From: Actinomycetes bacterium
GTDB taxonomy: Bacteria > Actinomycetota > Actinomycetes > Propionibacteriales > Nocardioidaceae
Assembly: GCA_023417775.1 (NCBI GenBank)
Contig: JAEZEJ010000109.1
Location: 1-30,699, forward strand
Direction of reading: 5' to 3'
DNA: 30,699 nucleotides
In this document: in pieces, positions 15,638-22,125 of the stretch
Position numbering within the stretch: position 1 is the first letter of the stretch
Layout of the letters: each line of letters starts with the position of its first letter
Notes under the pieces: model-generated
What the model was told of the DNA's origin: nothing
The model's input: only the letters and a program-made list of their open reading frames with translations
Database searches by the model: none
Program-made: the position numbers and the translations under genes

Positions 15638-16801
15638 GTGAGCGATATCTATGCACTGAGCGACGAGCACCAGGCCATCCGGGAGACCGTCCGGGCACTG
15701 GCGGACGCCAAGATCGCGCCCTTCGCCGCGGCGGTCGACGAGGAGGCGCGCTACCCCCAGGAAGCGCACGACGCCCTCGTCGCGGGCGGGTTCCACGCCC
15801 CCCATGTCCCCGAGGAGTACGGCGGAGCCGGGGCCGATGCGCTGGCGACCGTGCTGGTCATCGAGGAGGTCGCCCGTGCGTGCGTGTCGAGCTCGCTGAT
15901 CCCGGCGGTCAACAAGCTCGGATCGCTGCCGGTGCAGATCGGCGGGAGCGAGGAGCTCAAGCAGAAGTATCTCGGCAAGCTCGCGGCCGGCGAGGGCGGC
16001 TTCTCCTACTGCCTCTCCGAGCCCGAGGCCGGATCGGATGCCGCCAATCAGAAGACCCGCGCGGTCCGCGACGGCGACCACTGGGTGCTGAACGGCACCA
16101 AGCGCTGGATCACGAATGCCGGCGAGTCCGAGTACTACACGGTGCTCGCGATGACCGACCCGGAGAAGCGCAGCAAGGGCATCAGCGCCTTCGTGGTGGA
16201 GAAGTCCGACGAAGGCGTGTCCTTCGGTGCTCCGGAGAAGAAGCTCGGCATCAAGGGATCACCGACCCGCGAGGTCTACTTCGACGATGTCCGCATTCCC
16301 GAGGACCGGATCATCGGCGATGAGGGCAAGGGCTTCGCGATCGCGATGCAGACCCTCGACCACACTCGCGTCACCATCGCAGCGCAGGCGGTGGGGGTGG
16401 CCCAGGGAGCCTTGGACTACGCGCTCGGCTATGTGCAGGAGCGGCAGCAGTTCGGCACGTCGATCAGCGACTTCCAGGGGTTGCAGTTCATGATCGCCGA
16501 CATGGGCATGAAGGTGGAGGCCGCCCGGCAGATCACCTACGCCGCGGCCGGCCGTTCCGAGCGCGGCGACAAGGATCTGACCTTCTTCGGCGCGGCGGCC
16601 AAGGCCTTCGCCTCCGATACCGCCATGCAGGTCACCACCGATGCCGTGCAGCTCCTCGGCGGCTACGGCTTCACGCGCGACTACCCGGTCGAGCGGATGA
16701 TGCGCGATGCCAAGATCACCCAGATCTACGAGGGCACCAATCAGGTCCAGCGGATCGTCATGGCCCGGCAGCTCCTGGCCGGTATCCAGTCGACCCTCTG
16801 A
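15638..16801 (+). CDS. Acyl-CoA dehydrogenase
   Basis: FAD enzyme of 387 residues that introduces the alpha-beta double bond in an acyl-CoA and passes electrons to electron-transfer flavoprotein. Both family signatures are present: SEPEAGSDAANQKT near residue 129 and QLLGGYGFTRDYPVERMMRDAK near residue 340. The catalytic base is the Glu of IYEGTNQVQ, near residue 365, the position used by short/medium and butyryl-CoA dehydrogenases. Substrate chain length cannot be read reliably; the sequence resembles the short-chain group. GTG 15638 is preferred over GTG 15632 because of its spacing to a TAGGAT hexamer. Transcription is probably repressed through the 18-bp palindrome. No other beta-oxidation gene is adjacent. 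Confidence 0.95.
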   Translation: MSDIYALSDEHQAIRETVRALADAKIAPFAAAVDEEARYPQEAHDALVAGGFHAPHVPEEYGGAGADALATVLVIEEVARACVSSSLIPAVNKLGSLPVQIGGSEELKQKYLGKLAAGEGGFSYCLSEPEAGSDAANQKTRAVRDGDHWVLNGTKRWITNAGESEYYTVLAMTDPEKRSKGISAFVVEKSDEGVSFGAPEKKLGIKGSPTREVYFDDVRIPEDRIIGDEGKGFAIAMQTLDHTRVTIAAQAVGVAQGALDYALGYVQERQQFGTSISDFQGLQFMIADMGMKVEAARQITYAAAGRSERGDKDLTFFGAAAKAFASDTAMQVTTDAVQLLGGYGFTRDYPVERMMRDAKITQIYEGTNQVQRIVMARQLLAGIQSTL

Positions 16802-16834
16802 GCGGTCCGGCCCCGGGGCGGGGCTGGTCCGCTC
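16800..16834. terminator. Bidirectional terminator between fadE-like gene and LCP gene
   Basis: GAGCGG (16800-16805) pairs with CCGCTC (16829-16834), CC with GG, and GCCCC (16810-16814) with GGGGC (16820-16824), around a 5-base loop, interrupted by one T/T mismatch and one G-T pair. It begins within the upstream stop codon and serves two convergent genes. Confidence 0.65.
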
Positions 16835-16844
16835 CCGGTCCCGC

Positions 16845-17912
16845 CTACTCGGGCAGGCCGGTGGCGGTGCACAGCTCGCCGAGATCGCCGCTGGTGTCCT
16901 TGATCAGGTGGTCGAAGAAGGCGGGTGCGCGGGTGCCGTCCCAGTTCACCTGCATGTCCGCGATCGGCACGGTGCAGTTGAGTCCGCTGCCGCCCATCGC
17001 CCCGGACAGCGCCCAGGCGAAGCGGGCGAAGGAGAAGAGCGAGACATCGTCGCCGACGGCCAGCGAGCCGCCGGTGTCCACGGCCGCGCCGTAGTAGCGC
17101 AGCGGATTGAGGATGGTCCACGGCGAGCGGGCCTTGGCGCCGATCGCGCCGATGACCTCGCGCTGGGCCTCACCTCGTGCGATGTCACCCGCGGCGTAGG
17201 CCTTGCGGTTGCGTGAGTAGGCCAGCGCCGTCTCCCCGTCGACCGTCTGGCAGCCGGCCTCGATGTCGAGTCCGGAGTCCTCGTCCTGCAGGGCGTTCTC
17301 CGGGCAGAGCTCGATACCGCCCAGGGAGTCCACGACCTCCACCAGACCCTCGAAGCCGATCTCCACGAAGCCGTCGACGTGCAGGCCGGTGTTCTGCTCG
17401 ATGGTCTGCACGAGCAGCTCGGGGCCGCCGATCGCATAGGCCGCATTGATCTTGGTGCTCCCGTGCCCGGGGATGTCGACGATCGAGTCCCGGGGGAGGG
17501 AGGTCAGGACCGTGGGACCGCGCCCGGTGTGCAGCACCATGATCGAATCGGTGCGCCCGCGAGCCTCCTCGCCGGGACGGGCGTCGGATCCGACGATCAC
17601 GTAGTTCGACCCGGGCTGGCCGTCGGGGCGATCGCCGCCCGGTGCGGCCGGGACCTTGGTGACCTGAGCCCACGCGATGAAGGGCACGGCGACGAGGAAG
17701 GCGAGCCACAGGATCAGCAGCAGCCACAGGTAGCGCAGCTTGCCCCGCTTCTTGCGGGGAGGATCCGGTGTCGTGCCACCCGATCCGGGCGGCGGCAGCT
17801 GCGGTGGCGGAAGGTCGTCGCCCCCACGAGGAGAGGGCTCGGGCGAGGACGACCGGCGACGATCATCCTCGTAGAGCCAGTCGTAATCGCCGGAGCGGCC
17901 GTCGGGGGACAT
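16845..17912 (-). CDS. LytR-CpsA-Psr (LCP) family glycopolymer transferase
   Basis: Protein of about 355 residues. A cytoplasmic, Pro- and Arg-rich head of about 70 residues is followed by one transmembrane helix (LRYLWLLLILWLAFLVAVPFI region, kept short here) and an exported LCP domain. LCP enzymes transfer undecaprenyl-linked anionic polymers onto peptidoglycan. The expected acidic and basic residues are present: GSDARPG, RTDSIMVLH, SLPRDSIVDIPG, KINAAYAIGG and YSRNR followed by DIARGEAQR. The start is ATG 17912, six bases after a TATTTT hexamer; an upstream in-frame start at 17954 would place that promoter inside the gene. It is divergent from two tandem LCP paralogues but lacks their N-terminal membrane module. 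The polymer it attaches is unknown. Confidence 0.92.
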   Translation of the reverse strand: MSPDGRSGDYDWLYEDDRRRSSSPEPSPRGGDDLPPPQLPPPGSGGTTPDPPRKKRGKLRYLWLLLILWLAFLVAVPFIAWAQVTKVPAAPGGDRPDGQPGSNYVIVGSDARPGEEARGRTDSIMVLHTGRGPTVLTSLPRDSIVDIPGHGSTKINAAYAIGGPELLVQTIEQNTGLHVDGFVEIGFEGLVEVVDSLGGIELCPENALQDEDSGLDIEAGCQTVDGETALAYSRNRKAYAAGDIARGEAQREVIGAIGAKARSPWTILNPLRYYGAAVDTGGSLAVGDDVSLFSFARFAWALSGAMGGSGLNCTVPIADMQVNWDGTRAPAFFDHLIKDTSGDLGELCTATGLPE

Positions 17913-17918
17913 GAATCG

Positions 17919-17924
17919 AAAATA
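17919..17924 (-). promoter_or_regulatory. Putative leaderless -10 box of the divergent LCP gene
   Basis: TATTTT on the minus strand matches TANNNT and is followed by CGATTC and the ATG. No Shine-Dalgarno is present, and the hexamer stands out in GC-rich surroundings. Confidence 0.55.
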
Positions 17925-17998
17925 GCCGAGGCCACCCCGCAGAGGAGAAAACACGGACTCGCTCGGCGCGTCTCGTGGCCCTCGAGGTGGCCGGCGCC

Positions 17999-18004
17999 GA
18001 TACT
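17999..18004 (+). promoter_or_regulatory. Putative -10 box of the first tandem LCP gene
   Basis: GATACT resembles the -10 consensus and would start RNA near 18011. This gives a leader of roughly 35 bases that contains the AAGGA Shine-Dalgarno (18035-18039). Confidence 0.4.
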
Positions 18005-18044
18005 AGGCGGGACCTACGGACCCTTCCCCACCGTAAGGACGATG

Positions 18045-19478
18045 ATGTCGAACCTGTCCTCCAGTGTCATGGGCGGGAGCTACAGCGACCCTGAGGCCGC
18101 GACCTCCCGCATCCGATTCCGGCGCTCCCTGACCCTGGCGGCGATGTCGCTCGTGATGCCCGGATCGGCGCAGCTGGTGCACGGCAATCGCACGGTCGGC
18201 CGCATCGCGGTGCGGATCTGGCTCGGCGTCCTCGCGCTGGCCGCGCTGCTCGCCCTCATCGCTCGCACCTCCCGCTCGATGCTCTTCGAGTTCGCCACCA
18301 ATGGGCTGATCCTCGGGGTGGGCCGGTGGCTGCTCATCGCCGGCGCCCTCGCCTGGGCCGCGCTGATCGTCGACGCGTGGCGGCTGGGCCGCCCGCGCGA
18401 GCTGCGCCGCGGCCATCGGGCGATCTCCGCGGGCGTCAACGGCGTGCTGTGCTTCGCGGTCGCCGGAGCCATGTTCTTCGCGGCCCACACGGTCTCGGTG
18501 GTCGATGGATTCGCCGGGGCCGTCTTCGCGTCGTCGACCTCGAGCGATCCGCACGACGGCCGGTACAACATCCTGCTGCTCGGCTCGGATGCCGACGACG
18601 ATCGCACCGGCATGCGGCCGGACTCGATCAATGTGGTGAGCATCGATGCCGACACTGGGCGGGCCGTCATCATCGGCCTGCCGCGCAATCTCGAGAATGT
18701 CCCCTTCCCGAAGGACTCGGTGATGGGGAAGGAATTCCCGGACGGCTTCGACTGCGATGACTGCTATCTCAACGGCGTCAACACCTGGGCCGAGGACAAC
18801 GCCCAGCTCTTCGACGGCGACTCCCCGGGCATCGACGCCACGATGGACGCCGTCGAGGAGATCACCGGGCTCAAGCTCAACTACTACGCCCTGATCAACA
18901 TGCAGGGCTTCGAGGGGCTGGTCGACGCGGTCGGCGGGGTGACGCTGAATGTGCGTGAGCGCACCGCGATCGACGGGATCGGGCGGCCGATCAGCGGCTA
19001 CATCGAGGCGGGCGAGCAGAAGCTCGACGGCTACGAGGCGCTCTGGTACGCCCGCAGCCGCGTCCTGAACGACGACTGGTCGCGGATGGGTCGGCAGAAG
19101 TGCGTGATGAACGCGATGGCCCAGCAGCTCAGCCCGCAGACGGTGGCGATGAATATGCAGAAGATCGCCGATTCCGGTGAGGCGATGCTGGAGACCAGCG
19201 TGCCGCGCCAGGATCTCAATGTCTTCATGGATCTGGCGCTGAAGACTCGCAACGAGCCGATCTCCTCGGTCTCGCTCGTGCCGCCGGAGATCAACACCGG
19301 CGATCCGGACTACCCGAAGATCCGCCGCATGGTGGAGGATGCGGTCGCCGTGGCCGAGGGACGACCGGAGGCGACCTCGCTGATGGTGTCCTCCTCGCTG
19401 TCGATGGCGGACCCGGATCCGGAGACCCTCGACCCGCGCAAGGCCAATCAGACCGAGGATCTCGACCAGACGTGTTGA
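18045..19478 (+). CDS. LCP family protein with N-terminal multi-membrane module (tandem copy 1)
   Basis: Protein of 477 residues. The first 165 or so residues form a membrane module with about four hydrophobic segments, opening with MPGSAQLVHGNRTVGR, a motif reminiscent of the PGxGQ..G turn of TM2-like domains. The LCP domain follows from YNILLLGSDAD near residue 173, with RPDSINVVSID, the conserved LPRNLENVPFP, LNGVNTWAED and YARSR followed by RMGRQKC. A Cys-x-x-Cys pair lies near residues 237-240, and the very last residue is Cys. Predicted role: attaching glycopolymers to peptidoglycan. ATG 18045 is preferred for its distance from AAGGA; ATG 18042 is adjacent. The next gene is a paralogue with the same architecture, 133 bases downstream. 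Confidence 0.9.
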   Translation: MSNLSSSVMGGSYSDPEAATSRIRFRRSLTLAAMSLVMPGSAQLVHGNRTVGRIAVRIWLGVLALAALLALIARTSRSMLFEFATNGLILGVGRWLLIAGALAWAALIVDAWRLGRPRELRRGHRAISAGVNGVLCFAVAGAMFFAAHTVSVVDGFAGAVFASSTSSDPHDGRYNILLLGSDADDDRTGMRPDSINVVSIDADTGRAVIIGLPRNLENVPFPKDSVMGKEFPDGFDCDDCYLNGVNTWAEDNAQLFDGDSPGIDATMDAVEEITGLKLNYYALINMQGFEGLVDAVGGVTLNVRERTAIDGIGRPISGYIEAGEQKLDGYEALWYARSRVLNDDWSRMGRQKCVMNAMAQQLSPQTVAMNMQKIADSGEAMLETSVPRQDLNVFMDLALKTRNEPISSVSLVPPEINTGDPDYPKIRRMVEDAVAVAEGRPEATSLMVSSSLSMADPDPETLDPRKANQTEDLDQTC

Positions 19479-19538
19479 CGTGCCTCTCGTCCTCGCCGCC
19501 GACCCGCGCGGGCGTTCGTGACCGGGCACCCTCGTCGC

Positions 19539-19553
19539 CCGTCCGCGGGACGG
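19539..19553 (+). terminator. Hairpin between tandem LCP genes
   Basis: CCGTCC (19539-19544) pairs with GGACGG (19548-19553) around a GCG loop, 61 bases after the upstream stop. Probable terminator of the first LCP gene. It precedes the -10-like box of the second, so the two may be transcribed separately. Confidence 0.4.
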
Positions 19554-19568
19554 CTGCGGCGTGACTGG

Positions 19569-19574
19569 CACACT
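19569..19574 (+). promoter_or_regulatory. Putative -10 box of the second tandem LCP gene
   Basis: CACACT in the context GGCACACTGGG is the same ten-base context seen before the LysR gene (minus strand, 9226-9236). It would start RNA near 19581, downstream of the in-frame GTG 19561. Confidence 0.35.
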
Positions 19575-19611
19575 GGGCGACGCCCCTGAACCGCCCGAGA
19601 GGAGCCCTGCC

Positions 19612-21045
19612 CTGGAATCGCAGGACGCGCGCCCGGGTCGCCGCCGTATGTCGGCAGACCGTGCGCTGCGCCGGGCGCTCTCGCTGATGGCGGCCACGAT
19701 CATCTGGCCCGGCAGCGCGCAGTTCCTGGCGGGCACACGACGTCTCGGGCAGGTGGTGATGGCGCTCTGGGCCGTCGGCGTCGTCGGCTTCCTCATCGCC
19801 GTGCTGGTGGTCCGTCCCGAGCGCGAGACGCTGATCCGCTGGGTGACCGATCCCGCCACCCTCGACATCGCACGTTTCGGCCTCGCGATCGTCACCATCG
19901 GCTGGCTGGCGCTCTTCGTCGACGCCTGGCGGCTGGCGGCCTTGCCGGGACTCGATCTGCGCCGGATGGCCGTGGTGAGTGTGGTGAACATGCTCGTCAT
20001 CGCCCTCGCGAGCGGGGTGCTCACGCTGGGGTGGAATACCGTCTCGGCCTCGCGACAGGTCGTGACCCAGGTCTTCGACGCCACCGAGACGACGGCGCCG
20101 CTGCAGGGCCGCTACAACATCCTGCTCCTGGGCGCCGACTCCGGGGACGGTCGTGAAGGGCTGCGCCCGGACTCGTTGAATGTCGTGAGCATCGACGCGG
20201 CCTCCGGGGACACGGTGATGGTCTCGCTGCCGCGCAATCTGCAGAACGTGCCCTTCCCCGAGGACTCGCCGATGCGCGAGGCCTATCCGTACGGTTTCAA
20301 CTGCGGCAGCGAGTGCCTGCTCAATGCGGTGCACACGGCCGGTGAGGATCGCTCGGATCTGTATCCGGACAGCGAGGACCCGGGCCTGGACGCCACGATC
20401 GATGCGGTCGAGGGAGCCACCGGGCTGACGATGAACTACTACGTGCTGATCAATATGGAGGGCTTCGCCTCGCTGGTGGACGCCGTCGGCGGGGTCACGG
20501 TGAACGTGCCGACGCCGATCGCCATGTTCGGCGAGACCGACCGGCGTCGCGACGAGTTCATCCCCGAGGGCCGGCGGAAGCTCGACGGCAATGAGGCGCT
20601 CTGGTTCGCCCGCAGCCGGATCCAGAGCGACGACTTCGATCGGATGGCGCGGCAGAAGTGCCTGATGGTGTCGATGCTCGATCAGCTCAGTCCGCAGACG
20701 GTACTGCTGAACGCCGGGAAGATCGCCGACTCGAGTGCTCAGATGCTGGCCACGAATCTGCCCGGATCGGAGCTGGGGGCGTTCGCGGACCTGGCGTTGA
20801 AGGCGCGCGGGACGCGGATCGCCACACTGTCCGTGGTGCCCCCGGAGTACAACACCGCCAATCCGGACTTCGGCCAGATCCATGCCGACATCCAGGCCCT
20901 CATCGACGGCGTGGTCGAGACACCGGAGGCTCCCGATGCCGGTGAGGAGACCGCCGAGCCGGTGCAGCCGGATCCGACCGAGCCCGGCGCGACCGAGCCG
21001 ACCCCGGACGCCAATATCACCGACGACCTCGCCGCCGCCTGCTGA
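19612..21045 (+). CDS. LCP family protein with N-terminal multi-membrane module (tandem copy 2)
   Basis: Paralogue of the preceding gene, about 477 residues. The N-terminal membrane module has about four hydrophobic segments and WPGSAQFLAGTRRLGQ. The LCP domain begins YNILLLGADSGD, with RPDSLNVVSID, LPRNLQNVPFP, LLNAVHTAGED and FARSR followed by RMARQKC. It too has a close cysteine pair (FNCGSECLL) and a C-terminal Cys. An acidic, Pro/Glu-rich tail precedes that last residue. The start is open: CTG 19612 has an ideal Shine-Dalgarno (GAGAGGAG, 19597-19604); GTG 19561 has none and precedes a likely promoter; ATG 19648 also has none. Same predicted role in glycopolymer attachment. The tandem pair suggests duplication with divided substrates. 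Confidence 0.88.
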   Translation: MESQDARPGRRRMSADRALRRALSLMAATIIWPGSAQFLAGTRRLGQVVMALWAVGVVGFLIAVLVVRPERETLIRWVTDPATLDIARFGLAIVTIGWLALFVDAWRLAALPGLDLRRMAVVSVVNMLVIALASGVLTLGWNTVSASRQVVTQVFDATETTAPLQGRYNILLLGADSGDGREGLRPDSLNVVSIDAASGDTVMVSLPRNLQNVPFPEDSPMREAYPYGFNCGSECLLNAVHTAGEDRSDLYPDSEDPGLDATIDAVEGATGLTMNYYVLINMEGFASLVDAVGGVTVNVPTPIAMFGETDRRRDEFIPEGRRKLDGNEALWFARSRIQSDDFDRMARQKCLMVSMLDQLSPQTVLLNAGKIADSSAQMLATNLPGSELGAFADLALKARGTRIATLSVVPPEYNTANPDFGQIHADIQALIDGVVETPEAPDAGEETAEPVQPDPTEPGATEPTPDANITDDLAAAC

Positions 21046-21078
21046 GACCGGCCGATCGGCGCCAGCTCCGAGGGATGG

Positions 21079-21735
21079 TCAGGGGCGGACGGCGTTCTCC
21101 TGGTCCGCGATCCGCGCGCGGTCCTCGTCGCCTCCGCCGACCGTGATCACCAGCGAACCCGCACCGCGGCAGGCGGCGACGAGCGCGTCGATCTCCTCGG
21201 CGAGCGTCGGCGCGTCCACGAGGAGGCGGCGCCCGTCCGGCGCCGTCTGGAGGACCTCGGTGTGCGAGCGAGGGGTGCCGTCGAGATCGACCGCGATGTC
21301 CGAGGGGTCGGGGGAGTCGATCGTCAGGAGGAGGTCCGGCTGGGCCGGCACGACCGCGGCGATATCGGTGAATCCCTCGGGCGGCTCGGCGAAGCGGCCT
21401 CCCAGCGGGCGCAGCGAGGCGGCGAGGCGCACCGGCTCGTCGGCATCCAGCTCCGGTCCGACGACGGCGATCTCGGCCTCGTCATCGGCGATGACGGCCC
21501 CGGCCGTCCATGCGGCCAGCACCCAGACCGGTCGCAGCCAGTGCGGCGGCAGCCCGATCCGCACTCGGGCACCGGGATCGATCTGGAGTTCCTCGGTCAG
21601 ATAGTTGGTCGCCTTGGCGACCCAGTTGCCCAGCGTCACACCGCTGAGCTCGACCCGTTCGCCGGTCCCGAGGTCGTAGAAAGTGATGAGCGGTTGCGGG
21701 CTCGGCGGTGCGAGCGAGGCGAGGGTCGTAGGCAC
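21079..21735 (-). CDS. TIGR03089 family protein
   Basis: Protein of 218 residues resembling the N-terminal part of acyl-CoA synthetases (ANL superfamily): LITFYDLGTGERVELSGVTLGNWVAK, then DPGARVRIGLPPHW and AAWTAGAVI. It lacks the AMP-binding P-loop and the C-terminal adenylation domain, so it is unlikely to be an active ligase. This matches my memory of TIGR03089, a short actinobacterial family of unknown function often found beside LCP and WhiB genes. It starts with GTG 21735, six bases after a TACGGT hexamer, and is divergent from whiB2. It converges with the second tandem LCP gene across 33 bases, which contain a GCCGATCGGC palindrome but no clear terminator. Confidence 0.85.
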   Translation of the reverse strand: MPTTLASLAPPSPQPLITFYDLGTGERVELSGVTLGNWVAKATNYLTEELQIDPGARVRIGLPPHWLRPVWVLAAWTAGAVIADDEAEIAVVGPELDADEPVRLAASLRPLGGRFAEPPEGFTDIAAVVPAQPDLLLTIDSPDPSDIAVDLDGTPRSHTEVLQTAPDGRRLLVDAPTLAEEIDALVAACRGAGSLVITVGGGDEDRARIADQENAVRP

Positions 21736-21741
21736 CTCTCG

Positions 21742-21747
21742 ACCGTA
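21742..21747 (-). promoter_or_regulatory. Putative leaderless -10 box of the TIGR03089 gene
   Basis: TACGGT on the minus strand, then CGAGAG, then the GTG start. It matches TANNNT-N6-RTG and no Shine-Dalgarno of the usual spacing is present. Confidence 0.45.
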
Positions 21748-21795
21748 CAGCCTGTGGACGACACGCCGAAGATATCCCCAGGTTTGATTTTCAGC

Positions 21796-21826
21796 TTGAC
21801 GTTTGGCAGCGCCACCGTTGTAATTT
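21796..21826 (+). promoter_or_regulatory. Putative whiB2 promoter
   Basis: TTGACG (21796-21801) is a near-consensus -35 element. TAATTT (21821-21826) or TGTAAT (21819-21824, 17-base spacing) can serve as -10. The region is an AT-rich island in GC-rich DNA. The ATG lies only five bases after TAATTT, so the mRNA may be leaderless or nearly so. Confidence 0.55.
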
Positions 21827-21831
21827 CAGGT

Positions 21832-22083
21832 ATGTCATTCGAGGTTTGGCCACCGCCCAGCGATCCAGAGCTGGCCTGGCAGGAGCGTGCGCTGTGTGCC
21901 CAGACCGACCCCGAGTCGTTCTTCCCCGAGAAGGGCGGCTCCACTCGCGAGGCCAAGCGCGTCTGCACGACGTGCGAGGTCCGGGACGATTGCTTGGAGT
22001 ATGCGCTCGCGCACGATGAGCGCTTCGGCATCTGGGGCGGTCTCTCAGAGCGCGAACGCCGCAAGCTCAAGAAGCGCGCCTGA
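21832..22083 (+). CDS. whiB2: WhiB2/WhmD-type iron-sulfur transcriptional regulator
   Basis: Small protein of 83 residues that binds a [4Fe-4S] cluster through Cys22, Cys45, Cys48 and Cys54 (C-x22-C-x2-C-x5-C). The family turn GIWGG at residues 66-70 and a basic C-terminus (RERRKLKKRA) for DNA contact follow. The segment CAQTDPESFFPEKGGSTREAK is typical of the WhiB2/WhmD branch, the orthologue of Streptomyces WhiB. In relatives it acts with WhiA and sigma factor to switch on septation and division genes. The start is ATG 21832. It sits between a TIGR03089 gene and a membrane glycosyltransferase, a neighbourhood that I recall as conserved in actinobacteria. Confidence 0.95.
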   Translation: MSFEVWPPPSDPELAWQERALCAQTDPESFFPEKGGSTREAKRVCTTCEVRDDCLEYALAHDERFGIWGGLSERERRKLKKRA

Positions 22084-22112
22084 CCGGCGGGGCGTTTCTA
22101 CCCCTCGTCCAC

Positions 22113-22118
22113 TAGCCT
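22113..22118 (+). promoter_or_regulatory. Putative leaderless -10 box of the glycosyltransferase gene
   Basis: TAGCCT is followed by seven bases and the GTG start. There is no Shine-Dalgarno before that GTG, so a leaderless transcript separate from whiB2 is plausible. Confidence 0.4.
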
Positions 22119-22125
22119 CGGCTGA

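Noticed and set aside
18003..20883. Long antisense frames across both tandem LCP genes
   Set aside because: They mirror each other because the LCP genes are paralogues; no start signals or domains.
21051..21060. GCCGATCGGC palindrome between the LCP gene and the TIGR03089 gene as a terminator
   Set aside because: It has no loop and is only ten bases; such palindromes are expected by chance at this GC content.
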